Below are positions 25,447 to 34,383 of a stretch of DNA of 64,000 nt, piece after piece. The notes under the pieces are model-generated. The model saw nothing but the letters and a program-made list of their open reading frames with translations. It did not search any database and was not told the origin of the DNA. The translations under genes and the position numbers were made by a program. Numbering within the stretch: position 1 is the stretch's first letter; each line of letters begins with the position of its first letter. The stretch comes from an uncultured Dehalococcoidia bacterium (GTDB lineage: Bacteria; Chloroflexota; Dehalococcoidia; Lucifugimonadales; CATOSD01). Location: contig CATOSD010000001.1 of assembly GCA_951812395.1 (NCBI GenBank), positions 1,709,108 to 1,773,107 of the forward strand, read 5' to 3'.

Positions 25447-26058
25447 TTACCCGTAGACCTCCAGCACCAGCTCCTTGCACCGGTCCCCGTTCAGATTCGT
25501 CTGGTCTTGCGGACACGCGGACACCACCGCGATCAGGTCTTCCATGGCCCGGAGCAGCACGTAGTCGCCTGGCTTCGCCACTGACTCGCGCGTGTCACGC
25601 GTCCCCTGCAGGTCGGCGATGGGCGTGTTCTGGAACAGATTGACGGGGTCCGGATAGCCCGGCGGCGAGTAGCCCAGTTCCCTCAACGCGCCGTTCAGAT
25701 TTTCCCGGCAGCTCGGGTGATCCTCGATTCCGAAATCCTCCGAGTACCGCAGGGTGTCGCACGCCGGGGCGAGCAGATCGTGTACCCCGACCGTGTCCTC
25801 TTCCAGCATGAACAACGGCTTGCGCCTGATGCTGAACAGCGGCTGCCCTACCTCCAGCCTGAACTTGCCCAGCTTGCTGCGCGTCTGGCTCGGCGAGAGC
25901 GTCTCGTCTAGCGAGTCCTGCACAAACGCGAACAGGTCGCCCACCTGCGGACCCTGCTCCGCGATCACCTTGAGCCGCTGGCCACGCTGCACCAGCACCC
26001 CCTTGCCCGACTGCACCGGAACTATCACACGCTTAACCGGATTGTCGCTGGTAGTCAT
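25447..26058 (-). CDS. DUF1989 / urea carboxylase-associated family protein
   Basis: The 203-residue product resembles the DUF1989 family, whose members include urea-carboxylase-associated proteins and the carboxyguanidine deiminase subunits CgdA/CgdB of guanidine degradation. Visible marks are GQRLKVIAEQGPQVGDLFAF near the N-terminus, CDTLRYSEDFGIEDHPSCRE (likely metal and catalytic Cys/His region), NLFQNTPI and KPGDYVLLRAMEDLIAVVSA. ATG at 26058 follows AGGAGG. It is the last gene of the arginase-family operon, 11 bases after the ninth ureohydrolase. Assignment to guanidino-compound chemistry is inference from family and position. Confidence 0.75.
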   Translation of the reverse strand: MTTSDNPVKRVIVPVQSGKGVLVQRGQRLKVIAEQGPQVGDLFAFVQDSLDETLSPSQTRSKLGKFRLEVGQPLFSIRRKPLFMLEEDTVGVHDLLAPACDTLRYSEDFGIEDHPSCRENLNGALRELGYSPPGYPDPVNLFQNTPIADLQGTRDTRESVAKPGDYVLLRAMEDLIAVVSACPQDQTNLNGDRCKELVLEVYG

Positions 26059-26069
26059 GCCGTCCCTCC

Positions 26070-27065
26070 TTACTCGTCGACGTCGAAGACCTTGGGGCCG
26101 ATGATTCCCAGAATGAACTGCGGCGCTAGCATGTTGGAGCGGTCCGTCGGGTCCAGCCGCGGAGACGTCTCGCAGAAGTCCATCGAGCCAATCGGGAATT
26201 TGGACAGTTCCCAGAGCATTCGCATCGCCATCATGGGCGTTATCGCCGCGAACACCGGCGAACCCGTTCCGGGCGAAAACCCCGAGTCCACCACGTCGAT
26301 GTCCATGCTCAGGTATATGTAATCGCAGCCGTCGATCGCCAGTTCCCCCGCCCGGCGCGCCACCTCGACAGGCCCCATATCCTGGACGTCCAGCCCTGTG
26401 AACACCGTCGCGCCGTTCCGCTTGATCGTGTCCGCCTGCTCGGCGTTCACGTACCCGTCGATGCCAATCCACACCATGTTCTTGGGTGATACCACCTCGA
26501 TCTCCGAGATGCGGCGGGCATTGGTGCCGTTGCTGTGCCTGCCGAACAGCGGCGTGATGTCCGTAAAGTCCAGGTGCCCGTCGATGTGGATGTATCCCAC
26601 CCGCACGTTGGGATTCAGTTCGGCAGCCGCCCTGGTGAAGCCCAGGCAGGAAGGGTAGCCCACAAAGTGGTCGCCCCCCAGGCAGACGGAGAACCCGCCC
26701 CGCTTCACCACCTCGTACACTCCGCCGGCCATCCCCTCCACGGCCCTGTCCATGTCAGTCGGGTACGAGTTGTAGTCGCCCACGTCCACCAGCTTGCTTT
26801 CAGGGGGAAGACTCAGCCGGCTGCCCGAGCCCACGTGGATCAGGCCGCCGTCGCCGGCGGGCCGCAGCTTGTCCGCCAACACCTGCGACCCCTCGCGGAT
26901 GCCGCGCGGTCCGTACCTGGCGCCCGCTCGGTGCCCGTGCGTGGAGTCGTGCGGCGCCCCTCCAATTGCCACCATGCCGGGCCTGATGTCATCGAAGTTC
27001 GCCTGGGGAGACTTGAGGAACGTCGTCGATCCGGAGTACCAGGGAACTGCCTGTTCTGTAGTCAT
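26070..27065 (-). CDS. Arginase/agmatinase-family ureohydrolase, paralogue 1 (metal ligands intact)
   Basis: The 331-residue product belongs to the ureohydrolase superfamily, which hydrolyses guanidino or formimino groups with a two-metal centre. The ligands are in place: GGDH (H133), DGHLD (D162, H164, D166), DID (D255, D257), and E299 in the CETSP segment. The usual DAH is DGH here. The N-terminal WYSGSTTFLKSP and the GGAPHDSTHGHRAGARYGP loop are shared with paralogues 2 and 4. The ATG at 27065 has GGAGGGT upstream, and only 3 bases separate it from paralogue 2. Substrate unknown; agmatine, guanidinobutyrate or guanidine are all possible in this family. Confidence 0.88.
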   Translation of the reverse strand: MTTEQAVPWYSGSTTFLKSPQANFDDIRPGMVAIGGAPHDSTHGHRAGARYGPRGIREGSQVLADKLRPAGDGGLIHVGSGSRLSLPPESKLVDVGDYNSYPTDMDRAVEGMAGGVYEVVKRGGFSVCLGGDHFVGYPSCLGFTRAAAELNPNVRVGYIHIDGHLDFTDITPLFGRHSNGTNARRISEIEVVSPKNMVWIGIDGYVNAEQADTIKRNGATVFTGLDVQDMGPVEVARRAGELAIDGCDYIYLSMDIDVVDSGFSPGTGSPVFAAITPMMAMRMLWELSKFPIGSMDFCETSPRLDPTDRSNMLAPQFILGIIGPKVFDVDE

Positions 27066-27068
27066 GGC

Positions 27069-28076
27069 CTACCCTCCTCGCAGGGGCGTCACGTCGAAGA
27101 TCCTCGGCGCAATTATTCCCAGCAGAAGCTCGGTTGACATCATGATGGAGCGCTCGGACGAGTCTATCCTCGGCGCCACCTCAACGATGTCCATGGCCGC
27201 TATGGGATACTTCCGCACCTCCTGGAGCATCTGAAGGCATATCTGGGGTGTTATCGCGTCGTTGACCACCGATCCCGTCGCCGGGAAGAAGCCCGTGTCG
27301 ATGAAGTCGATGTCCAGCGTCATATAGATGAAGTCTGTCCCGTCGGCGGCGTGCTCCGCCGCCCTGCGGGCGATCTCCACCGGCCCCTGCTCGTGAACGT
27401 CCAGGGCGGTGAACACCTTGCCGCCGTTCTTCTCGATGAGCGTGATCTGGTCTTCGTCAACCCAGCCGTGTATGCCGATCCACGCCATGTTCGGGTGTGA
27501 GATCACGTCGATCTCCGAAATGCGCCGAGCGTTCGACCCCTGGTTGTACCTGCCCCACACCGGGTTCACGTCGCCGTAGTCCAGGTGGCCGTCGAAGTGG
27601 ATGTAACCGATCTTGACGTTGGGATCGGCCTCCGCCACCGCCCGCGTGTAACCCAGGCACGACGGATAGCTGATGTAGTGGTCGCCGCCCATGCACACCG
27701 AGAAGCCGCCCCGCCGCACCACCTCGGCCACCCCTCCAGCGATTCCCCCTATCGATTTCACCACGTCCGTGGGATAAACGTTGAAGTCGCCCACGTCCAC
27801 GAGCCTGCTTTCCGAGGGGAGCGTCAGCCTCACGCCGGTGCTCAGATCCAGCAGGCCGCCGTCCCCCGTGTTTTCGAGCCGCTCGGTGAACGCCAGCGAC
27901 CCCTCCCGGATGCCCCGGGGGCCCATGCGCGTCCCGAAGCGGCTCGCGTGAGTGCTGTCGTGCGGCGCGCCGCCCACGACCACCATGCCCGGCTCGACCC
28001 GGTCAAAGCCGACCAGCGGCGACTTCAGGAAGGTCCGCGCCCCCGAAAACCAGGGCAGTGTCTCTGCTGTAGTCAT
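27069..28076 (-). CDS. Arginase/agmatinase-family ureohydrolase, paralogue 2 (metal ligands intact)
   Basis: The 335-residue product aligns without gaps to paralogue 1 over most of its length. Ligands are intact: H133 (GGDH), D162/H164/D166 (DGHLD), D255/D257 (DID) and E299 (VEVAP). The substrate-loop region GGAPHDSTHASRFGTRMGP is close to that of paralogue 1, so the two may share substrate class or form a mixed oligomer. It lies 26 bases after paralogue 3 with GGGGGTGA before the ATG at 28076. Confidence 0.88.
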   Translation of the reverse strand: MTTAETLPWFSGARTFLKSPLVGFDRVEPGMVVVGGAPHDSTHASRFGTRMGPRGIREGSLAFTERLENTGDGGLLDLSTGVRLTLPSESRLVDVGDFNVYPTDVVKSIGGIAGGVAEVVRRGGFSVCMGGDHYISYPSCLGYTRAVAEADPNVKIGYIHFDGHLDYGDVNPVWGRYNQGSNARRISEIDVISHPNMAWIGIHGWVDEDQITLIEKNGGKVFTALDVHEQGPVEIARRAAEHAADGTDFIYMTLDIDFIDTGFFPATGSVVNDAITPQICLQMLQEVRKYPIAAMDIVEVAPRIDSSERSIMMSTELLLGIIAPRIFDVTPLRGG

Positions 28077-28102
28077 GAATCACCCCCGGAATGGATGGGC
28101 CT

Positions 28103-29104
28103 TCAGGCCGTGCCCATGATGCGCGGATAGATGAACCTCAGAATCAGGTGAACGCCGAACCGCTGCCCGGTCTTTCCCAGCCCGTCGACCTCGATGATCG
28201 GGTTCAGCCCGCACAGGTCGAGCGCACCCACCTTGGTGTGCGTGAGCACGTCCATGGCCTCCCACAGGTCGATGTTTCTCATGCCGTCGAACGACGGCGC
28301 CGCCGTCCCGGCCACATATCCACCGTCCAGCACGTCGAGATCGACGCTCAGGTAGATGGAATCGCAGCCGTCGCCCGCCAACTCCGCCGCCTGTCGTGCG
28401 ACCGCCGATATCCCCTGGCTCCTCACGTCCGCCAGCGTGAACACGTTCAGCCCCAGCTCCCGCGCCATCTCCCACTGCTCGGAGCGGATGTAGCCGTTGG
28501 CGCCTACCCACACCATGTTCCTGGCCTCCGCCATGCCGCCGTCCAGTATGCGGCGCGCCGTCGCCCCCCTCCACACTCTGCCCCACGCCGGATCCTCGTC
28601 CCCCAAGTCTAGCTGGCTGGAGAACTGGATGTACCCGATCTTCGAACCACCGCGTTCCAGCACCGCGTCCTTGAAGCCCTGCACCAGCGGAAACGTGATG
28701 AAGTGGTCGCCGCCCATGATGACCGGAAGCGCTCCGGTGCGCGCGATCTGGTACATCGACTCCCGCAGCGAGGCCCGGTTCTTGTCCCACTCTATTGCGT
28801 ACACCGCAAGGTCGCCCAGGTCTCTGAGACTCTCCCGCACGCGCTCCGGGTTCACCCTTTCGCGGCTGTTTATCTCCACCGCCCCGGAGTCACGACTCTC
28901 CATGTGCGGGGCATAGTAGTTCGACGTCTCCCGGTACGCCCGCGGCCCGAACCTCGCCCCGATGCGCGACGTCGTGGACATGTCGTAGGGTACCCCCGCC
29001 ACCGCCACATGCCCCTCTCCCAGGTCCGCCGTGGTGGAGGCCGGCGCTCTCACGAACGTGAGTATCCCCGCCGTTCTCGGCAGCGGCTCCTTCCTCAGTG
29101 GCAT
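28103..29104 (-). CDS. Arginase-family paralogue 3 (DxHxD degenerated to SSQLD)
   Basis: This 333-residue protein keeps the fold and GGDH (H134) and DLD (D255, D257), but the central metal motif is SSQLD at 162-166, so the first Asp and the His are Ser and Gln. The late glutamate is also replaced (CGLNP, G299). Because two bridging ligands are missing, normal two-metal hydrolysis is doubtful. It shares FSSQLDLGDEDP and WRGATARRILDGG with paralogue 5. The whole frame is intact with a good ribosome binding site, so it is kept by selection rather than decaying. It may be a non-catalytic partner subunit. Confidence 0.87.
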   Translation of the reverse strand: MPLRKEPLPRTAGILTFVRAPASTTADLGEGHVAVAGVPYDMSTTSRIGARFGPRAYRETSNYYAPHMESRDSGAVEINSRERVNPERVRESLRDLGDLAVYAIEWDKNRASLRESMYQIARTGALPVIMGGDHFITFPLVQGFKDAVLERGGSKIGYIQFSSQLDLGDEDPAWGRVWRGATARRILDGGMAEARNMVWVGANGYIRSEQWEMARELGLNVFTLADVRSQGISAVARQAAELAGDGCDSIYLSVDLDVLDGGYVAGTAAPSFDGMRNIDLWEAMDVLTHTKVGALDLCGLNPIIEVDGLGKTGQRFGVHLILRFIYPRIMGTA

Positions 29105-29171
29105 GATGCTCCTCCCATGAACACGTCGCGCTGCGCCCCGTATTTCCCTCGTCGCCTGACGGATCTGCTGC

Positions 29172-30158
29172 TTACAGCGTGTCGAACACCTTCGGCGTAA
29201 TCAGCCGCAGCAGCGACTCTGCCGCCATCCTGGACGTGCGCCCGGAGTGGTCCAGCGCGGGTGAGTTCTCCACCAGGTCCATCGCGCCAATCGGGTACTT
29301 CGCCAGTTCGTCCAGTATCTTGAGCAGGTCCATAGCCGTCAGCGCGCCCATCGTCACCGACCCCGTTCCATTGGAAAACCCCGCGTCTATCACGTCGATA
29401 TCGAAGCTCATGTAGATGACGTCGCAGCCCTTGAGCGCCAGCTCCCCTGCCCGCTTCCCAACCTCCGCCGGCCCCATCTCGTGAATGTCCTCGCTCGTGA
29501 AGATGGTCCCCCCGTTTCGCCTTATCGGCTCCACCTGGTTCAGGTTGCAAGGCCCCTGTATGCCAATCCACACCATGCTGCTCGGGTCCATCACGTCGAT
29601 CTCGGATATGCGCCGCGCGTTAGTGCCGTTGTTGTACTTGCCGTTGGGCGGCGACTCGTCCGCGAAGTCCAGGTGCCCGTCGATGTGGATGTATCCCACC
29701 TTGACCCGCGGATTCGCCTCCGCGGCAGCCCGGCAGTACCCCAGGCAGGACGGATACCCCACGTAGTGGTCGCCGCCTAGACACACCGACCAGCCGCCGC
29801 GCCGCACCACCTCCGCGACGCCCCCCGCCATGCCCTCCGTCGCCTTCATCACGTCCGTCGGGTAGCTATTCAGGTCGCCGATGTCCAGCAGGCGCGTTTC
29901 ATCGGGCAGCGCCAGCCTCTTCCCGGTGGATATGTCTAGAAAGCCGTCCGACGACGCGTTTCGCATCTTGTCGAAGATCGGCAGCGATCCCTCTCTCACA
30001 CCCTTGGGGCCAAGCCGTTCGTTGAACCGCTCCCTCATCGCGTGCGGAGCGCCGCTGATGACGACGTTGCCAGGCTGTATGTCTCCGAAGTCCCCCAGCG
30101 GAGCGCGCATGAATGTCGCCGGCCCGGCGAACCAGGGCAGATTCTGTGAAGAAGTCAT
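29172..30158 (-). CDS. Arginase/agmatinase-family ureohydrolase, paralogue 4 (metal ligands intact)
   Basis: The 328-residue product has H131 (GGDH), DGHLD (D160, H162, D164), DID (D253, D255) and the glutamate in VENSP. Compared with paralogues 1 and 2, the N-terminal loop is shorter and different (SGAPHAMRERFNERLGP in place of the DSTHG type), which suggests another substrate. It lies 28 bases after paralogue 5 and 67 bases before paralogue 3, both degenerate copies. ATG at 30158 follows GGAG. Confidence 0.88.
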   Translation of the reverse strand: MTSSQNLPWFAGPATFMRAPLGDFGDIQPGNVVISGAPHAMRERFNERLGPKGVREGSLPIFDKMRNASSDGFLDISTGKRLALPDETRLLDIGDLNSYPTDVMKATEGMAGGVAEVVRRGGWSVCLGGDHYVGYPSCLGYCRAAAEANPRVKVGYIHIDGHLDFADESPPNGKYNNGTNARRISEIDVMDPSSMVWIGIQGPCNLNQVEPIRRNGGTIFTSEDIHEMGPAEVGKRAGELALKGCDVIYMSFDIDVIDAGFSNGTGSVTMGALTAMDLLKILDELAKYPIGAMDLVENSPALDHSGRTSRMAAESLLRLITPKVFDTL

Positions 30159-30186
30159 TTCGCACCTACTCCAAGCCGTGCTCGGC

Positions 30187-31176
30187 CTACGCCCACGCCA
30201 ACACCTTTTCGGACATGAACCTCACCACCAGCCACACCGCGAACCGCTGGCCAGTGGCCCCGGACATCTCCACCGTCGGATTCATGCCCACTACGTCCAG
30301 CGCCCCCACCTTCGTCCGCCTCAGCACGTCGACCGCCTTCAGCAGCTCCACATTCGTGAGTCCGTCGAAGGAAGGCGCGCCGGTCATGGCGACGTACCCG
30401 CCGTCCAGTACGTCGAAATCCACGCTCATGTACACGGCGTCGCAGCCGTCTCCCGCAATCTCGGCCGCCTGCTGGGCGACACGCACGATACCCTCGCGTC
30501 GGATGTCAGCCAGCGTGAACACGTTCAGGTCGAGCTCCTGCGCAAGCTCCCACTGGTCCGTGCGTATGTAGCCGTTCGTACCGACCCACACCATGTTCTT
30601 CGAGTCCACCGTCCCGCCGTCCAGTATCCGGCGCGCCGTCGCGCCCCGCCACACGCTCCCCCACACCGGGTCGGTGTCGCCCAGGTCGAGCTGGCTGGAG
30701 AACTGGATGTACCCGATCTTGGATCCGCCGCGCTCCCGCACCGCATCCCTGAACCCCTCCGCCAGCGGGTACGTGATGAAGTGGTCTCCCCCCAGGATGA
30801 CCGGCAGCGCGCCCGTGCCCGCAATCTGGCGCATCGAGTCTCGCAGGGCGTCCGCCGTCCGGTCCCAGTCCACGGGGAAGACGTTCAGGTCGTCCAGATC
30901 GATCACCCTCACGTTCTCGGGCGACTTCATCCTCTGGCCGGTGGTTATCTCCACCATCTCCCCGCGCTGCAAGTATCCGCCGTAGTAGCCAGAGGTTTCC
31001 CTGATCGCTCGGGGCGCGAACCGCGAGCCTATCCTGGACGTGCAGGAGAGGTCGTACGTCACGCCCGCAATGGCAATCATGCCCTCTTCGAGGTCCTCAA
31101 CGTCACCCTGCGGCGCGCGCATAAACGACATTATGCCCGCGATCCGTAGCTGCTCCTCTCCCTGCCTCAGCGTCAT
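30187..31176 (-). CDS. Arginase-family paralogue 5 (DxHxD degenerated to SSQLD)
   Basis: The 329-residue protein is the closest relative of paralogue 3. H131 of GGDH and DFD near 253 remain, but DxHxD is SSQLD (160-164) and the final glutamate region reads VVGMNPTVEM, again without the expected Glu. It shares the YIQFSSQLDLGD block and WRGATARRILDGGTV with paralogue 3. Start ATG at 31176 has AGGAGGAC upstream. It is likely a non-catalytic or altered-metal subunit. Confidence 0.87.
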   Translation of the reverse strand: MTLRQGEEQLRIAGIMSFMRAPQGDVEDLEEGMIAIAGVTYDLSCTSRIGSRFAPRAIRETSGYYGGYLQRGEMVEITTGQRMKSPENVRVIDLDDLNVFPVDWDRTADALRDSMRQIAGTGALPVILGGDHFITYPLAEGFRDAVRERGGSKIGYIQFSSQLDLGDTDPVWGSVWRGATARRILDGGTVDSKNMVWVGTNGYIRTDQWELAQELDLNVFTLADIRREGIVRVAQQAAEIAGDGCDAVYMSVDFDVLDGGYVAMTGAPSFDGLTNVELLKAVDVLRRTKVGALDVVGMNPTVEMSGATGQRFAVWLVVRFMSEKVLAWA

Positions 31177-31187
31177 TTTGTCCTCCT

Positions 31188-31240
31188 CGGTCCCTTCCCC
31201 CTATACTCCAACATGGTTCCCGCGGAGGCGGGAATCCAGA
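31188..31240 (+). repeat. Partial dispersed repeat and a second hairpin
   Basis: GTCCCTTCCCCCTAT (from about 31189) matches the left arm of the dispersed repeat but lacks the right arm. Just after it TTCCCGC-GGAG-GCGGGAA forms a separate 7-bp hairpin. It lies in the 135-base gap between paralogues 6 and 5. Confidence 0.5.
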
Positions 31241-31311
31241 GGTGGGGTTGGCTCGATGACCCCTTTCCCCATCTCGCTTTAGGGGCGGACCTGTGATCCG
31301 CCCGGCGCGAC

Positions 31312-32289
31312 TCAGCCCCCGAACACCCTCGGCGCGATCAACTCTATGATCGCCTCCGCCGCCAGCCTCTGCGACCGCCCCCGGATGTCCAGGTCCGGCG
31401 CCACCTCAACCACGTCCATCGCCCCGATCTTGTCATGCCGCGATAGCTCCAGCATCAGCGCCAGCAACTCGGCCGGCGTCAGCCCTCCGATGATCACGTC
31501 CCCAGTCCCCGACGCAAACCCGGAGTCCACCACGTCGATGTCCAGGCTTACGTAAATCGCGTCGCACCCGTCACCCGCCGCATCCACCGCCCGCTGCGCC
31601 GTTGCCTCGATCCCTTCGTCCTTCACGGCGTCCGCGGTGATGACCGTGGCTCCCGAGTCCTGCGCAAGCTCCCACTCCCGGTACGGGATGTATCCCTGCG
31701 TCCCCACGAAGGCGATGTTCTTCCCCTCCACCAGCCCGCCGTCAAGGATGCGCCGCACCGTCGCCCCGTGCCAGTCGGTGCCCCACACCGCGTCGCTTTC
31801 CCCCAGATCGAGCTGGCTCGAAAGCTGGATGAGGCCCACGTTGCCGCCGGTCGCGGACTTGAACCCCTCCACCAGCGGATACGTCACGTAGTGATCGCCC
31901 CCCAGCACCACCGGAAACGCGCCCTTTCCCACTATCGCGGATATGGCGTCTCTGCAAGAGGCCAGCGTCCTCGCCAGATCCATCGGGTACACCGGCAGGT
32001 CCCCCAGGTCGATAAGCGTGCCCTCACGCGGCAGACTGATCGTGCGTCCCGTGAGCACGTTCACCATCGACTGCGACGACGATCCCTGCACGTCGAAGAT
32101 GAAATCCGCGCTCGCCTCGCGGATGGACTTCGGTCCGTGCCGCACGCCCTGGCGCGAGCTCGACGTCCCGTCGTGCGTCACCGACGCCACGGCTACCGCG
32201 CCGGCGTTCAGCCCGTCTACGTCGCCTCTCGGCGCCCTGGCGAACGTGTTGATGCCCGCGAAGGATGGCAGTAGATCTCTTTCGTACAT
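31312..32289 (-). CDS. Arginase-family paralogue 6 (SSQLD, other ligands kept)
   Basis: The 325-residue protein has GGDH (H133) and SSQLD (157-161), so it lost the same Asp and His as paralogues 3 and 5. It keeps DIDVVDSGFASGTG and the glutamate in VEVAPDLD, which those two lost or changed. It is therefore an intermediate state. The N-terminal loop (VTHDGTSSSRQGVRHGP) is like that of the intact group. ATG at 32289 follows AAGGAGGAG. The 103-base gap upstream holds a dispersed repeat. Confidence 0.87.
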   Translation of the reverse strand: MYERDLLPSFAGINTFARAPRGDVDGLNAGAVAVASVTHDGTSSSRQGVRHGPKSIREASADFIFDVQGSSSQSMVNVLTGRTISLPREGTLIDLGDLPVYPMDLARTLASCRDAISAIVGKGAFPVVLGGDHYVTYPLVEGFKSATGGNVGLIQLSSQLDLGESDAVWGTDWHGATVRRILDGGLVEGKNIAFVGTQGYIPYREWELAQDSGATVITADAVKDEGIEATAQRAVDAAGDGCDAIYVSLDIDVVDSGFASGTGDVIIGGLTPAELLALMLELSRHDKIGAMDVVEVAPDLDIRGRSQRLAAEAIIELIAPRVFGG

Positions 32290-32303
32290 GGCTCCTCCTT
32301 ATT

Positions 32304-32344
32304 GTCCCTTCCCCCTCGCAGGGGGAAGGTTAGGATGGGGGTGA
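32304..32344 (+). repeat. Dispersed palindromic intergenic repeat, copy 2
   Basis: Nearly identical to copy 1: inverted repeat CCTTCCCCC-TCG-CAGGGGGAAGG with the tail GTTAGGATGGGGGTGA. It sits between paralogues 7 and 6 inside the ureohydrolase operon. Confidence 0.85.
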
Positions 32345-32392
32345 AGGCCCCTTGTTCAGGCTCGCCTCATCAAATCTGAACAGTTTCACCCT

Positions 32393-33367
32393 CTATGCCT
32401 GTCTCCTCAGGCTCACTCCCGCCAGAAAAGCCAGGAGCAGCCCCGCCGCGACTCTCGCCGCCGTCTCTTCCTCATCCAGATACGTGTAGAAGTCCACGAA
32501 GTCGAGCGCGGCCACTTTGGGCTCCTGGCCCAGTATGTACATGGCCTCCGCCATGTCCTCGCCCGAAATGCCGCCGGAAGTCGCCATCCTGGATATGGAC
32601 GCCAGCGGCAGGTCCAGCGCGCTCCCGTCGACCGTGACGTACACCGCGTCCGTCCCATCCGTGGCCGCCGCCACAGCCCTTCCGATGACTGACTCGATCC
32701 CCTCTCTCCGCACCTCGCGCGCGCTGACGATGGTCACGCCGTTGTCTACGGCGTACTGGTGCTCCGCCTGCGTTCCCACAAACCCGTGCACCCCGACCTG
32801 CGCCACGTTCCTGCCCTCGATGCCGGCCTCCGACTCCAGGATCGCCCTCATCGGCGTGAAGTCCGTCGGGCCGCCCTCGTCCAGGCTGCGCATGTCGCTC
32901 CGCGAGTCGAAGTGAACCATGCCCAGCTTCCTGCCCGTGGCCCTGGCATACGAGGTTGCCGTCAGCCACGTGACCGCCCCCGCGCCGCCCAGCACGACCG
33001 GGATGTACGACGAGTTGGCCTCGAACAGCGCCGGAAGCGTGGCCTCCATCCGCCGGATGTTCTCATCCACGAACGTCTGGTGTATCGACACGTCGCCGAC
33101 GTAGCGTACTTTCAGCCCCTGCACGTCGACGCCGTAGTCGGGATTGAACGTCGTAAAGTGGACAAACGCCCGTCTGATGTTGTTCGGCGTCTCGGTGAGC
33201 ACCGAGTCGACTATCGTCGACGTGTCCATCGGCGCCCCGATGATGCCCACGTCGATCTCCTCCTCGAAGTCCCACTCCGTTATCCAGTTGCTGACCCTTC
33301 GTTCGTCCCGGCCCTCGGTCTCCGAGAGCACCACAAGCTGCGGAGGGTCCAGATATTCGAGATTCAA
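32393..33367 (-). CDS. Arginase-family paralogue 7 (all metal sites lost)
   Basis: The 324-residue protein keeps the arginase fold outline but every ligand motif is altered. GGDH is GGAG (127-130), DxHxD is DSRSD (154-158, His to Arg), DxD is DGS, and the final glutamate is Asp (VDFYT). It cannot be a classical ureohydrolase. The N-terminus (EYLDPPQLV, NWITEWDFEEEIDVGI) groups it with paralogues 8, 10 and 11. The start is a TTG at 33367 with GGAGGA upstream, 18 bases after paralogue 8. I read it as a pseudoenzyme partner of paralogue 8. Confidence 0.85.
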   Translation of the reverse strand: MNLEYLDPPQLVVLSETEGRDERRVSNWITEWDFEEEIDVGIIGAPMDTSTIVDSVLTETPNNIRRAFVHFTTFNPDYGVDVQGLKVRYVGDVSIHQTFVDENIRRMEATLPALFEANSSYIPVVLGGAGAVTWLTATSYARATGRKLGMVHFDSRSDMRSLDEGGPTDFTPMRAILESEAGIEGRNVAQVGVHGFVGTQAEHQYAVDNGVTIVSAREVRREGIESVIGRAVAAATDGTDAVYVTVDGSALDLPLASISRMATSGGISGEDMAEAMYILGQEPKVAALDFVDFYTYLDEEETAARVAAGLLLAFLAGVSLRRQA

Positions 33368-33385
33368 GGCATTCCTCCTTCGAAA

Positions 33386-34363
33386 CTACCTGTACACCCT
33401 CTGCTTCCGCTCGTTCACTCCCGTCAGGAAGCTCATGATGATGTTGACCGCCAGCTTGGACGTAACGTCCCGCACATCCTTGATGCAGTCGATCTCAACC
33501 AGATCCATCACCTTCACCTTCGGATGGCGGCCCAGCAGGTACATCGCCTCCAGTATCTCGTGCGAGTCCAGGCCCCCCGGAGCCTCGCCGCCGGTCCCCG
33601 GTCCCCACGGCGTGTCCATAACGTCGATGTCCAGCGAAATGTAGATCGAGTCCGTGCCGTCCGAGGCCTTGTCCAGCGCCTCCTTGATGATGTCCCGTAT
33701 TCCCCGCCTCCGCACCTGCGCCGACGGGTACAGGCTTATCCCGTGCCCCTTGTTGAACTCGAACAGCTCCGACGACCCCAGGAAGCCGTGGAACCCGATC
33801 TGCACCGCGTTGTTCCCGTCCAGGTGTCCGCCCTCCAGCAGCTGCCGGAACGGCGTGCCCGACCCCGGACCGTTCGTGCGCCAGTCCCTCGTGTCCGGGT
33901 GGGCGTCGAAGTCGATCAACCCCACAGTCTCGCTTCGCGCGCCCTTGAACGCCCGGAACGAGGGCGCAGCCACCGAGTGGTCCCCGCCCAGCACAATCGG
34001 CACAAACCCCGAGTCGATGTTGTACACGTCAGTCAGGGCATTCTCGATGTTCTCGTGGCACCGGTACACGTTCGTTGGGTGCATCGCCACGTTCCCGATG
34101 TCCCTCACCTTCAGGTCCACCGGGTCGGTGTCGAAGTTTGCGTTTCGGGTGGCGAACCGGCGCAGAATCTGCCGGATCACGTTGGGCGCTGCCGCCTCGC
34201 CCGTGTAGCCGTAGGGTGCGCCTATGATCGCCGCGTCTATCGACTCTTCATAGTCCCACGGCGTAATCCAGTTGCTCAGCATGTTGTAATGCTGAATCGG
34301 GCGCGTCTTCGTAATCACCGGAGGTGGCAGCATAAGCTCTACCCTGCCGTTCTCAGGAGCCAT
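33386..34363 (-). CDS. Arginase/agmatinase-family ureohydrolase, paralogue 8 (canonical motifs)
   Basis: The 325-residue product has the textbook motifs: GGDH (H129), DAHPD (D153, H155, D157), DIDVMD and a glutamate in VEIDC. It differs from paralogues 1-6 in the N-terminus (NWITPWDYEESIDAAIIGAP) and in a longer loop after DAHPD, GPGSGTPFRQLLEGG, which suggests a different substrate. I use the ATG at 34363, which has AGGAGG 5-6 bases upstream, rather than the earlier in-frame start at 34378. Paralogue 7 follows by 18 bases. Paralogue 11 is its nearest relative. Confidence 0.9.
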   Translation of the reverse strand: MAPENGRVELMLPPPVITKTRPIQHYNMLSNWITPWDYEESIDAAIIGAPYGYTGEAAAPNVIRQILRRFATRNANFDTDPVDLKVRDIGNVAMHPTNVYRCHENIENALTDVYNIDSGFVPIVLGGDHSVAAPSFRAFKGARSETVGLIDFDAHPDTRDWRTNGPGSGTPFRQLLEGGHLDGNNAVQIGFHGFLGSSELFEFNKGHGISLYPSAQVRRRGIRDIIKEALDKASDGTDSIYISLDIDVMDTPWGPGTGGEAPGGLDSHEILEAMYLLGRHPKVKVMDLVEIDCIKDVRDVTSKLAVNIIMSFLTGVNERKQRVYR

Positions 34364-34383
34364 AGGTCCTCCTTCCAATTGCC

